Counted from the stretch's first letter, positions 1 through 5,054 are shown. The stretch: 5,263 bases of DNA from JANYIP01 sp031394045 (GCA_031394045.1 JANMWN010000153.1:1-5263); one strand, 5' to 3'. The notes: a model not told the origin generated them from the letters alone. Made by a program: numbers and translations.

Positions 1-1
1 C

Positions 2-655
2 ACCGACCCCGAGGCCGAGCCGTACCGGCAGCAGTCGATGATCCTGGTGCCGATCGACACCCCCGGCGTCGACGTGGTCCGCTCGCTCCCGGTGTTCGGC
101 TACCAGGACCAGCACGGCCACGGCGAGGTCGTGCTCACCGGCGTACGCGTGCCGGCCGACAACCTGCTGGCCGGCGAGGGAGACGGGTTCCGGCTGGCGC
201 AGGAGCGGCTCGGCCCTGGGCGGGTGCACCACTGCATGCGAGCCATCGGGATGGCCGAGCGGGCGCTCGAGCTGATGTGTCGCCGAGCCATCTCGCGCGA
301 GGCCTTCGGCCAGCCGCTGGCCCGGCAAGGCGTTGTGCAGCAACAGATCGCACTGTCGCGGGTGGCGATCGACCAGGCCCGGCTGCTGGTCCTGCAGACG
401 GCGTGGCTGATCGACACGGCCGGGGTCAAGGCGGCCAGGTCGCAGGTCGCGGCGATCAAGGCGGTCGTGCCGCAGATGGCCTGCGACGTGGTCGACCGCG
501 CGATCCAGGTGCACGGCGGGATGGGCGTCTCGGACGACGTTCCGCTAGCCGCGATGTACGCCGGGCTGCGGACCCTGCGGATCGCCGACGGTCCCGACGA
601 GGTGCACCTGCGCTCGGTCGCTCGGGCCGAGCTCGGCAGGTACGTCAGCCGCTGA
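2..655 (+). CDS. Acyl-CoA dehydrogenase, ACAD10/11-like, C-terminal part (5' truncated by window edge)
   Basis: The reading frame is open from base 2 and ends at TGA 653-655, giving the last 217 residues of a flavoprotein. Acyl-CoA dehydrogenases oxidise acyl-CoA to trans-2-enoyl-CoA using FAD in fatty-acid or branched-chain catabolism. The first ~65 residues are the end of the middle beta domain (VRVPADNLLAGEGDGF). The rest is the C-terminal helical domain, with GRVHHCMRAIGMAERALELM, the FAD-contacting REAFGQPL segment, IQVHGGMGVSDDVPLA, and ADGPDEVH near the end. HHCMR...AERAL together with ADGPDEVH is typical of the ACAD10/ACAD11 subgroup. The Asp of ADG sits where the catalytic Glu (YEG) lies in medium-chain enzymes, which is inferred from alignment by eye. 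An ATG at 38 is internal, not the start, because conserved domain sequence continues upstream of it. Substrate chain length cannot be read from the sequence. The 3' end overlaps the convergent ATPase gene by 11 bases, leaving no room for a separate terminator. Confidence 0.93.
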   Translation, partial: TDPEAEPYRQQSMILVPIDTPGVDVVRSLPVFGYQDQHGHGEVVLTGVRVPADNLLAGEGDGFRLAQERLGPGRVHHCMRAIGMAERALELMCRRAISREAFGQPLARQGVVQQQIALSRVAIDQARLLVLQTAWLIDTAGVKAARSQVAAIKAVVPQMACDVVDRAIQVHGGMGVSDDVPLAAMYAGLRTLRIADGPDEVHLRSVARAELGRYVSR

Positions 656-1871
656 CCAGGTTCGCGGCCAGCCCGGCGAGCACCTCGCGGGCCGAAGACC
701 CGGGCGCGACCTCGACGAGGGTGCGGCCCACCGCCATCGCCCGGTCGGCGGCCTGGTTGTCCTGCAGCACGAAGACAGGGTCGGTGACCCCGGCGTACCG
801 CTCGAGGCTCTCGACGAGCCGCCGCTCAGGGTTGCGGCCGACCGGACCGCGGCGCACCTGGTTGATCACCACCCTGACCTGCGCAGACCCGGCCGCCGCG
901 CGCAGCTCCGGCAGCCCGCGGACCAGCCGCTGGAAGCCGACCGGATCAGCGGAGCCGACGGCCAGTACGACGTCGGCGGCGGCGAGCGAGGTGAGCGTCG
1001 CGCCGTTGCGAAGCGGGGCTGCCGTGTCGTACGCGAGGTCCTCGTCCTGCTCGAGGCAGAACCCGCAGTCGACCACGGTCCAGACGGCCAGCAACCGGGA
1101 GGTACGCCACACCGACGCGAGCGCCGGCGACGGCAGCTCGGGCCAGCGGTCGGGACGGGTCACGCCGGTGAGGACGCGCAGCCCCGGCCGCAGCGCGCGC
1201 GCGCAGCGGGCGAGAGCGGCCACGTCCAGCGTGCCCGCGTTGGCCTCGCGCACGGCCGCCGCGAGGCCGGACGCCTCGTCCCGGATGCCGAGGAGCTGGG
1301 CCACGGACGGGCCATAGGTGTCGGCGTCAGCGAGGACGGTCTCGACCTGGAGACGGGCCAGCTCGTCGGCCACGCAGGTCGCGACGGTGCTGCGTCCCGG
1401 GGCGCCGATCGGGCCCCAGACCGCCAGCAGCCGCCCCAGCCGACCACTGGACGGCTCCGGCTCCCCGTTGCCGACAACCTCGCCCGGGTCGGCGCCCTCG
1501 AGCGCGGCAGCCAGCGAGTCCGCAAGCGCCGTCCCTCCCGAGGAGGCGTCGGCAGCTAGGACGGTGCCGATGCCGATCGCCCGAAGCTGTTGGCTGGCAA
1601 CGAGATCCGCCCCATCCGTAACTCCCACCACAAACAGTCCCGTGCGACCGAGCCGGTCAACGGCATCGGCGTCGAGCCGACCAAGCCGGCTCCCGACGAC
1701 AGCGACCGTGGCGGTCCCGGCAGCGGCAGCCGCCAGCAGGTCGGTCAGGTCGACGCAGCGCCGGACCACGTGCAGCCGCCCCGGCGCGAGCCCGAGCGCG
1801 GCCAGCAGCGGCTCCTCGTACGGCGCCCCGGCCAGAGCCAGCAGGATCGGCACCCGCCCCGACGGGCTCAC
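645..1871 (-). CDS. CpaE/MinD-like P-loop ATPase with degenerate Walker A
   Basis: This 408-residue protein starts with GTG (1871-1869). Residues 1-120 resemble a pseudo-receiver domain as in CpaE. Residues 121-146 are a Pro/Glu/Gly linker, followed by a SIMIBI-class (ParA/MinD) ATPase domain from about 147. Visible motifs are the P-loop GPIGAPGRST (153-162), the A' motif LADADTYGPS (180-189, Asp182 and Asp184), the Walker B VVDCG (266-270, Asp268) and VINQV (335-339), where the family has its nucleotide-base contact. Against the usual KGGxGKST, both lysines are replaced (Ile155 and Arg160). I recall APGR-type P-loops in actinobacterial relatives, so this is probably a lineage trait rather than decay. 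The start overlaps the stop of the upstream SAF gene as GTGA, so the two are almost certainly translationally coupled. CpaE proteins help localise or assemble Flp/Tad pili, but no CpaF/TadA, TadB or TadC gene is in this window, so a pilus role is only inferred. Septum-site or partition ATPase is an alternative label. Confidence 0.88.
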   Translation of the reverse strand: MSPSGRVPILLALAGAPYEEPLLAALGLAPGRLHVVRRCVDLTDLLAAAAAGTATVAVVGSRLGRLDADAVDRLGRTGLFVVGVTDGADLVASQQLRAIGIGTVLAADASSGGTALADSLAAALEGADPGEVVGNGEPEPSSGRLGRLLAVWGPIGAPGRSTVATCVADELARLQVETVLADADTYGPSVAQLLGIRDEASGLAAAVREANAGTLDVAALARCARALRPGLRVLTGVTRPDRWPELPSPALASVWRTSRLLAVWTVVDCGFCLEQDEDLAYDTAAPLRNGATLTSLAAADVVLAVGSADPVGFQRLVRGLPELRAAAGSAQVRVVINQVRRGPVGRNPERRLVESLERYAGVTDPVFVLQDNQAADRAMAVGRTLVEVAPGSSAREVLAGLAANLVSG

Positions 1872-2533
1872 TCCCCCGCCACCCGGACGAGGTCGACCGG
1901 CCCACGATGCAGGCCGGCCACGAGTGCGGCCACGTCAGCGGCCGGTACCGCCAGGACGACGCCGATCGAGGCGCCCGTACCCCCGAACCGGGTCCCTGCG
2001 TCCTCGACCGAGACAACCAGCGCCCTGGGTACGAGCAGCTCGGGGACTCCGACCGCGGAGCCGGTGTCACCCCCTGGCGTGACGTACACGTCGACGAGCC
2101 GGCCGCGCGCGAGGTCGTTCGGGTAGTGGAAGGTCCCCACCGGGACGGTGACCTGGCGCTGCTGGCTGCTGGCGGCTGCCCCGGGTCCTTGCAACGCAGC
2201 GACCGGCAGCAGGTCGCCGGCCGCCACGCCGCGGACCAGCGTCGATCCCACCGGGTCGGCATCCCCGACGCGCAGGTAGTTGGCACCGACCGAGCCAAGA
2301 CGTACGGCCCGGGGTAGGAGATCCTCCCCTTCCAGCGTGCTGCCGGCCGCAAGGTCGTGCGCCACCGTCCACACCTGCTCGGTACGGTCGGCAGCCGCGA
2401 CCACCCGCGAGCCGACCACCACCGAGGTCATCACCAGCAGGACGCCGAGAAGCAGCCGGGTGTCCCGCCACCGTGGGCGTTGCTGCCGGTTGGCCGGTGC
2501 GGATGTCGGCGGGACGACCGCGACGTCAGGCAT
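1868..2533 (-). CDS. Membrane-anchored SAF-domain protein (CpaB/RcpC-like)
   Basis: A 221-residue protein from ATG 2533-2531. The frame stays open further upstream to 2683, but the ATG at 2533 has a strong AGGAG site 4 bases away, and the upstream extension is composition-poor and overlaps the divergent gene, so I chose 2533. Residues 1-23 are a basic, Pro-rich cytoplasmic tail ending in RPRWRD. Residues 26-47 form one transmembrane helix or uncleaved signal anchor. Residues ~53-115 form a SAF domain (VAHDLAAGSTLEGEDL, then a second strand set ending GVAAGDLLPVAAL). Residues ~126-218 are a beta-rich region (VTVPVGTF, GRLVDVYVTPG, VVLAVPAADVAALVAG) like the RcpC/CpaB C-terminal domain. CpaB proteins act in the periplasm or at the outer face of the membrane in Flp pilus assembly. 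Here the partner is the CpaE-like ATPase immediately downstream with a 4-base overlap. The exact role in this organism is unknown, and no other pilus genes are visible. Confidence 0.86.
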   Translation of the reverse strand: MPDVAVVPPTSAPANRQQRPRWRDTRLLLGVLLVMTSVVVGSRVVAAADRTEQVWTVAHDLAAGSTLEGEDLLPRAVRLGSVGANYLRVGDADPVGSTLVRGVAAGDLLPVAALQGPGAAASSQQRQVTVPVGTFHYPNDLARGRLVDVYVTPGGDTGSAVGVPELLVPRALVVSVEDAGTRFGGTGASIGVVLAVPAADVAALVAGLHRGPVDLVRVAGE

Positions 2534-2537
2534 GAGT

Positions 2538-2543
2538 CTCCTC
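2538..2543 (-). promoter_or_regulatory. Ribosome-binding site of the SAF-domain gene
   Basis: Read on the minus strand, GAGGAG lies 4 bases before ATG 2533. It is a near-perfect Shine-Dalgarno sequence and decides the start of the SAF gene against the longer open frame that extends to 2683. Confidence 0.8.
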
Positions 2544-2611
2544 GGGACGCTGGGAAGGGGGACGTACGGCGGCCGTCCACAGGTCGACGACGACCCATGC
2601 CGACGGGCCGC

Positions 2612-2621
2612 GTTCTGGAAC
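2612..2621. promoter_or_regulatory. Possible operator palindrome before the HTH gene
   Basis: GTTCTGGAAC has 4-base inverted arms (GTTC/GAAC) around a 2-base centre and ends 9 bases before the HTH start codon. It lies in the 97-base space between the divergent SAF and HTH genes, where a local DNA-binding protein could act. The arms are short, so chance is a real alternative. I see no convincing -35/-10 pair beside it. Confidence 0.25.
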
Positions 2622-2630
2622 ACTGGGGAC

Positions 2631-2873
2631 ATGGCCGACCCGAGGTTCCTGACCCTCGCCGACGTCGCCGAGGTGCTCAACATCTCGCCGACGCAGACCT
2701 ATGCGTTGGTGCGCAACGGCGAGCTGCCGGCGCTGAAGATCGGCGGCCGCGGCCAGTGGCGCGTCGAGGCGGCGCAGCTCGAGTCGTACATCGGGCGGAT
2801 GTACGCCGAGACGGCCGCGTTCATCGCCGAGCACCCGCTGCGCCGAAGCGATCACGACTCGCTCCAGACCTGA
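2631..2873 (+). CDS. Excisionase-family helix-turn-helix DNA-binding protein (80 aa)
   Basis: The ATG at 2631 gives an 80-residue protein. Residues 6-53 (FLTLADVAEVLNISPTQTYA, then LVRNGELPALKIGGRGQWRV, then the helix AAQLESYIGRMY) match the MerR/excisionase-type HTH fold: helix-turn-helix at about 8-29, then a wing carrying GGRGQWRV in place of the more common GGxxRF. The tail (59-80) is helical and then polar. The frame is open upstream to 2280, but that part is antisense to the SAF gene and does not look coding. A GGGGA sequence sits just before the ATG, closer than ideal, so a very short leader is possible. Such small proteins are DNA binders, often transcriptional regulators. With no integrase nearby, I infer a chromosomal regulator rather than a true excisionase. 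BldC-like is a related alternative, but the sequence does not match BldC closely. The 3' end overlaps the convergent unknown gene by 22 bases. Confidence 0.87.
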   Translation: MADPRFLTLADVAEVLNISPTQTYALVRNGELPALKIGGRGQWRVEAAQLESYIGRMYAETAAFIAEHPLRRSDHDSLQT

Positions 2874-3451
2874 CCGCCGCAGATCGCCGCGATGCCTGCG
2901 TAGGGGACGATCCAGGTGGCCCGGACCGACGGCGTGCGGCGGGGCAGGTCGGCGGGGTGCTCGGCCAGCTCGAGATGGTCCAGCCCGGCCCGGTCGGCCG
3001 TTCCGGTGAGCACGTCGCCGTCGACCAGCCGTAGCGCCAGAACCGTCCGGTCGCGCACGAGGTAGCGGACCGCGTGCGACAGGCCGAGCGTTGCTCGCAC
3101 GGGATCGGCGGGAGATGCCAGTCCGGCGCCACGGAAAGGCGTATCGCCCGGCTCGGGACCGGGGAGCACCTGCACCCGGCGGACCGCGGCTAGCGGCAGC
3201 AACCACTCCTGGGCACCGGCCCGGACGGCCACCCAGTCCAGCCCGACGGCAAGGACGGACCCGGCGAGCGGGTCACCCCCTGGAAGGACGATCTGCAGCC
3301 GTCGGTGCAACGGCACGGAGCGCAGTCGCTCGGCCAGGCTGACGCGACCGGCCTCGTAGCGGCCGCGGTCGACGATCTCGCCCGCGCGCTCGTCCCCCTC
3401 GGCGGCCGCGGCCTGGCCGGACAAGTCGTCGAAGAGCTCCTCCCAGCGCAT
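2852..3451 (-). CDS. Conserved-looking protein of unknown function with two Sm-like beta units
   Basis: A 199-residue soluble protein from ATG 3451-3449; no in-frame start exists upstream before 3511, and the ribosome site is weak. I do not recognise a named family with certainty. It recalls actinobacterial hypothetical proteins beginning MRW(E/Q)xLFxDLxxQ, some of which I believe are mislabelled as Fis-type regulators. Residues 1-45 are an acidic, probably helical region (MRWEELFDDLSGQAAAAEGD, then ERAGEIVDRGRYEAGRVSLA). Residues ~52-93 and ~137-190 resemble each other. Both start with a hydrophobic strand and a Gly-Asp turn (LPGGDPLAGSV versus LVDGDVLTGTA), continue with LDWVAV versus LDHLEL, and end in a strand followed by a hydrophobic helix turn (WLLPLAAVRRV versus WIVPYAGIAAI). 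This suggests tandem small barrels of the LSm kind, an inference by eye. There is no signal peptide or membrane segment. It converges on the HTH gene and is divergent from the LysM gene. Confidence 0.8.
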   Translation of the reverse strand: MRWEELFDDLSGQAAAAEGDERAGEIVDRGRYEAGRVSLAERLRSVPLHRRLQIVLPGGDPLAGSVLAVGLDWVAVRAGAQEWLLPLAAVRRVQVLPGPEPGDTPFRGAGLASPADPVRATLGLSHAVRYLVRDRTVLALRLVDGDVLTGTADRAGLDHLELAEHPADLPRRTPSVRATWIVPYAGIAAICGGQVWSES

Positions 3452-3528
3452 CGGCGGACGGTACGGCCGCGCGCTGACGCCACCCTGACGCGAGCCAGGT
3501 GGGGCAGAAATGTCCTCGACTAGACCGA

Positions 3529-3553
3529 TGTCGATCTTGTCTCATGATCGACA
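3529..3553. promoter_or_regulatory. Inner inverted repeat between divergent genes (candidate operator)
   Basis: TGTCGATC (3529-3536) and GATCGACA (3546-3553) are perfect reverse complements separated by 9 bases, giving half-sites 17 bases apart centre to centre. That spacing suits a dimeric DNA-binding protein. The loop holds TTGTCT (3537-3542), a possible but weak -35 element for the LysM gene. Its best downstream partner is TAGGCA at 3562, with a long 19-base spacer. The repeat could equally form an RNA hairpin. Confidence 0.4.
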
Positions 3554-3554
3554 C

Positions 3555-3571
3555 GCAAACGTAGGCAAACG
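3555..3571 (+). repeat. Two direct GCAAACG repeats, one helical turn apart
   Basis: GCAAACG occurs at 3555-3561 and again at 3565-3571, exactly 10 bases apart, just before the ribosome site of the LysM gene. The spacing puts both copies on the same face of the helix. Seven bases is short, so this is a weak candidate for a binding site. Confidence 0.25.
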
Positions 3572-3576
3572 GAGGA
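3571..3576 (+). promoter_or_regulatory. Ribosome-binding site of the LysM gene
   Basis: GGAGGA is followed by 4 bases and then GTG at 3581, a strong Shine-Dalgarno match that supports the GTG start. It overlaps the right arm of the outer inverted repeat. Confidence 0.8.
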
Positions 3577-3580
3577 CATC

Positions 3581-4318
3581 GTGCCCAAACTCACTGGAAC
3601 CAATCGGACACTCGCCATCGCAAGCCTGGCCGTCGCCGTCATGGCGCCGCTGCTGGTCCTCGTGGTCGCGGGGCCGGCGACGATCCGGGCGGCCACCAGC
3701 CCCGGCGCGGACGCGGCTGCGATGCTGGCCGGGCTGGCCGTGCTGGTCGGGACCGCCGTCACCCTGCGCCTGGTCGTCACCCTGCTCGCGGTCACGGTCG
3801 CGACCCTGCCTGGCGCGTGCGGGCGAGCGGGGCAGCGTGTCGCGGCGGCCTGGTCTCCTGTGCTGCTGCGCGGGCTGGTCCGCGCAGCGCTCGGCCTGAC
3901 CGTCGCCGGCGGTCCGCTGGTCGCCGGCACCGCTGCCTTCGCGGACCCGCCGATCTTCCCGACGCTCGATCGAGTGGTTGCAACGGCGGTCGCCCCGTCG
4001 CCACCCCCAGTCAGGACTGCGCCGGTGCCGACACGAGAGCCGGCAAGGGTGCCGACAAGGCCGGCGCCGACGACACCGGCGACACCGACGACTCCGACGA
4101 CTCCGACGACTCCGACGACTCCGTCGGCGCCGTCGATGGTCGTGATCGTCCGCACGGGCGACACGCTCTGGGACATCGCGGCACGACACCTGCCGCCTGG
4201 CCACACCGACGCCGACATAGCCCGCTCGTGGCCACGCTGGTACGCAGCCAACCGCTCGGTGATCGGTCCCGACGCCGGTCAGATCCATCCAGGTCAACGG
4301 CTGGTGGCTCCCACCTGA
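3581..4318 (+). CDS. Three-helix membrane protein with Thr/Pro linker and C-terminal LysM domain
   Basis: A 245-residue protein from GTG 3581. There are three hydrophobic segments: ~10-30 (LAIASLAVAVMAPLLVLVVA), ~47-76 and ~99-120. The last ends AGTAAFA before DPP and looks like a signal-peptidase-type site, although three helices with the N-terminus inside would also place the C-terminus outside. Residues ~138-185 are a Pro/Thr/Ala linker with a tandem TPT repeat, suited to crossing the cell wall. Residues ~187-243 form a LysM domain: VVIVRTGDTLWDIAARHLPP, then W..WYAANR, and the closing IHPGQRLVAP. LysM domains bind the GlcNAc sugars of peptidoglycan. No hydrolase or other catalytic domain is present, so the protein probably tethers to or senses the cell wall; its enzymatic partner is unknown. 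The DUF6459-like gene follows after 59 bases on the same strand, probably in one transcript. The spacer upstream of the start carries nested inverted repeats that may control it. Confidence 0.88.
   Translation: MPKLTGTNRTLAIASLAVAVMAPLLVLVVAGPATIRAATSPGADAAAMLAGLAVLVGTAVTLRLVVTLLAVTVATLPGACGRAGQRVAAAWSPVLLRGLVRAALGLTVAGGPLVAGTAAFADPPIFPTLDRVVATAVAPSPPPVRTAPVPTREPARVPTRPAPTTPATPTTPTTPTTPTTPSAPSMVVIVRTGDTLWDIAARHLPPGHTDADIARSWPRWYAANRSVIGPDAGQIHPGQRLVAPT
4082..4126 (+). repeat. Five tandem 9-bp units in the Thr/Pro linker of the LysM protein
   Basis: Units start at 4082, 4091, 4100, 4109 and 4118. The three middle units are identical (ACTCCGACG); the first (ACACCGACG) and last (ACTCCGTCG) each differ by one base. 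In frame they encode repeated Thr-Pro-Thr triplets at residues 168-182, ending TPS. The unit is a multiple of three, so copy-number change by slippage would alter linker length without shifting the frame. Confidence 0.9.
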
Positions 4319-4377
4319 GCCACCTCCGGCTCCTGCATCGCCCTCCGCCTTCCCGACCTGAACCCTGGAGCTCCGCC

Positions 4378-4758
4378 ATGCCTTCACCCAGCCCTGCCTT
4401 GCTCACGTCCCCCGCTCGAACCCGACAGCCTGGGCTGCGCCTCGTACCCACCCCGCGCTGGGAGCCCCCGTACGAGGACAGCCACGCACGGCGACTCCCC
4501 AGTGCACCCCAGGTGTCGCTCGAACCCGTCGGCAGCACCGACCCGGTGCAGGGAACGCTGGCGCTGACCTTCCTGCTGCCGTCCGGGCTCCCCGCCCTGC
4601 CCTCGACCCCGTTGCTGCGGCTGGTCGAGCCGGCCCTTCGGGGCAGCACCGACGACGACACCGACTTCGACCCACAGCCCACGAGCAGCGCGCACCTGCC
4701 GGACGCCCGGTTCTGGGCCGGGCGCCTGACCCATGCAAAGCCACCCCGACGACGTTAG
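4378..4758 (+). CDS. DUF6459-like protein, apparently C-terminally truncated (126 aa)
   Basis: The ATG at 4378 follows GGAG (4367-4370) with a 7-base gap and ends at TAG 4756-4758. The protein has a Pro-rich start, the motif LRLVPTPRWEPPYED (20-34), then VQGTLALTFLLPSGLPALP (57-75), an acidic stretch TDDDTDFD (91-98) and LPDARFWAGRLTHA (107-120). These match my memory of actinobacterial DUF6459 proteins, with their EPPYDD and VQGxLAL motifs. In those, a W.(A/G)RL.QA helix starts a C-terminal domain, often with VVEVLAG and a conserved RW motif. Here the match stops right after RLTHA and ends in the basic tail KPPRRR. The other forward frames downstream do not restore the missing domain, so I infer loss by rearrangement near 4737 rather than a simple frameshift. 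Function is unknown in the family. It lies 59 bases behind the LysM gene, probably co-transcribed. Gene call is fairly sure; family name and truncation less so. Confidence 0.68.
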   Translation: MPSPSPALLTSPARTRQPGLRLVPTPRWEPPYEDSHARRLPSAPQVSLEPVGSTDPVQGTLALTFLLPSGLPALPSTPLLRLVEPALRGSTDDDTDFDPQPTSSAHLPDARFWAGRLTHAKPPRRR

Positions 4759-4774
4759 TGTGACGTTGCTCACT
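4759..4774. promoter_or_regulatory. CRP/GlxR-like binding-site candidate
   Basis: TGTGA, six bases, then TCACT matches 9 of the 10 defined positions of the TGTGA-N6-TCACA consensus of CRP-family regulators, which includes GlxR and the mycobacterial CRP. The symmetry extends outward at 4757/4776 and 4758/4775, with a mismatch at 4759/4774. It starts directly after the stop codon of the DUF6459-like gene and nearly 300 bases before the next plus-strand gene. The position is odd for a promoter unless a transcript starts in the gap or the site belonged to a lost gene. Confidence 0.35.
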
Positions 4775-4783
4775 CTCTCCGTT

Positions 4784-5035
4784 TCATCCGCGCGCGCGTA
4801 GAGGGCGTATGGAGGGCTCCTCCAGCGCGGAGAGGTCCAGGTGGGCCCACGGACGGGCGTTCGGGGCCGTGTCGGGCGGCAGAGCGCCCCAGCCGACGAC
4901 TCGGGTCAGCGTCTCGCCCGCCCGCTCGACCGCCCAGGCGACGGCTGGGTCGGCGGCGGCCAGCAGGGCGCGGGAGGCTGTGACCCTGCACGCGGCCCTG
5001 GCGCGCCTGCAGCGGCACGCGCGCCGCGCATATGC
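4784..5035 (-). pseudogene. Start-less coding-like remnant on the minus strand
   Basis: Between a stop at 5036-5038 and TGA at 4784-4786 the minus strand has 83 open codons with no ATG, GTG or TTG start. From about 4975 downward the predicted protein (SRALLAAADPAVAWAVERAG, then ETLTRVVGWGALPPDTAPNA, then RPWAHLDLSALEEPSIRPLR) has balanced acidic, hydrophobic and Trp content and mostly G/C third positions. That is unlike the Ser/Arg-rich shadows in the other frames. The first ~20 codons are Arg/Cys-rich and look non-coding. I do not recognise the family. It could be the 3' end of a gene that lost its start at the rearrangement, or only a chance frame in GC-rich DNA. Confidence 0.3.
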
Positions 5036-5036
5036 T
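5031..5036 (+). promoter_or_regulatory. Possible -10 element for the Panacea gene
   Basis: TATGCT fits TANNNT and stands out in GC-rich DNA. A -35 at the right distance would be TGCAGC (5008-5013), a poor match. Transcription would begin near 5042-5045, giving a leader of only about 20 bases. Confidence 0.35.
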
Positions 5037-5044
5037 TAAGTGGT

Positions 5045-5054
5045 GATCATGATC
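5045..5054. promoter_or_regulatory. 10-base perfect palindrome at the presumed transcription start
   Basis: GATCATGATC is its own reverse complement and sits between the -10-like box and the ribosome site of the Panacea gene. An operator for autoregulation is possible, as is common in toxin-antitoxin operons. Symmetry does not extend further, so chance is not excluded. Confidence 0.25.

Larger units (their letters stand above)
3510..3579. repeat. Outer inverted repeat enclosing the ribosome-binding site of the LysM gene
   Basis: ATGTCCTC (3510-3517) is the exact reverse complement of GAGGACAT (3572-3579). The right arm contains most of the Shine-Dalgarno sequence for the GTG at 3581. In an mRNA starting upstream of 3510, the left arm could pair with and hide the ribosome site. 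A second perfect inverted repeat lies inside the loop. Whether the transcript includes the left arm is unknown. Confidence 0.4.

Noticed and set aside
277..2082. Long plus-strand open frames across 277-1317 and 1318-2082
   Set aside because: They lie over the dehydrogenase and antisense to the ATPase and SAF genes. The translations are Ser/Arg/Ala/Pro-rich without domains, as expected of shadows in GC-rich DNA.
2617..2647. ECF sigma-factor promoter using GGAAC (2617-2621) before the HTH gene
   Set aside because: The first GTT-type -10 partner is 23 bases away and inside the coding sequence, too far for this promoter class.
2534..2683. Fifty-codon N-terminal extension of the SAF protein from 2683
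   Set aside because: It has no good ribosome site, overlaps the divergent HTH gene, and places polar low-complexity sequence ahead of a normal cytoplasmic tail. The ATG at 2533 has a strong GAGGAG.
3452..3580. Cyclic di-AMP (ydaO) riboswitch before the LysM gene
   Set aside because: Such riboswitches occur before actinobacterial cell-wall genes, but the 129-base spacer lacks the expected size and conserved pseudoknot elements as far as I can see.
3817..4377. Upstream extension of the DUF6459-like frame containing an Asp-Asp-Ser repeat
   Set aside because: This is the LysM gene read in another frame. The ATG at 4378 has its own GGAG site and is the first start after the LysM stop.
3520..4387. 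Minus-strand open frames with Val-Gly and Arg-Arg-Ser repeats opposite the LysM gene
   Set aside because: The repeats are the antisense of the Thr-Pro linker repeat. The plus strand carries a clear LysM domain, membrane helices and a strong ribosome site.
4811..4850. Short hairpins (GGAGG-GCT-CCTCC and GTGGGCCCAC) as a terminator for the LysM/DUF6459 transcript
   Set aside because: The stems are only 5 bases with no following T-run, and such palindromes are common in GC-rich DNA.
4809..5039. 76-residue plus-strand frame and 82-residue minus-strand frame (5018-4770) in the gap
   Set aside because: Both are rich in Ser, Arg, Ala and Gly with no recognisable domain or good ribosome site. The third minus frame has more gene-like composition, so these are taken as shadows.
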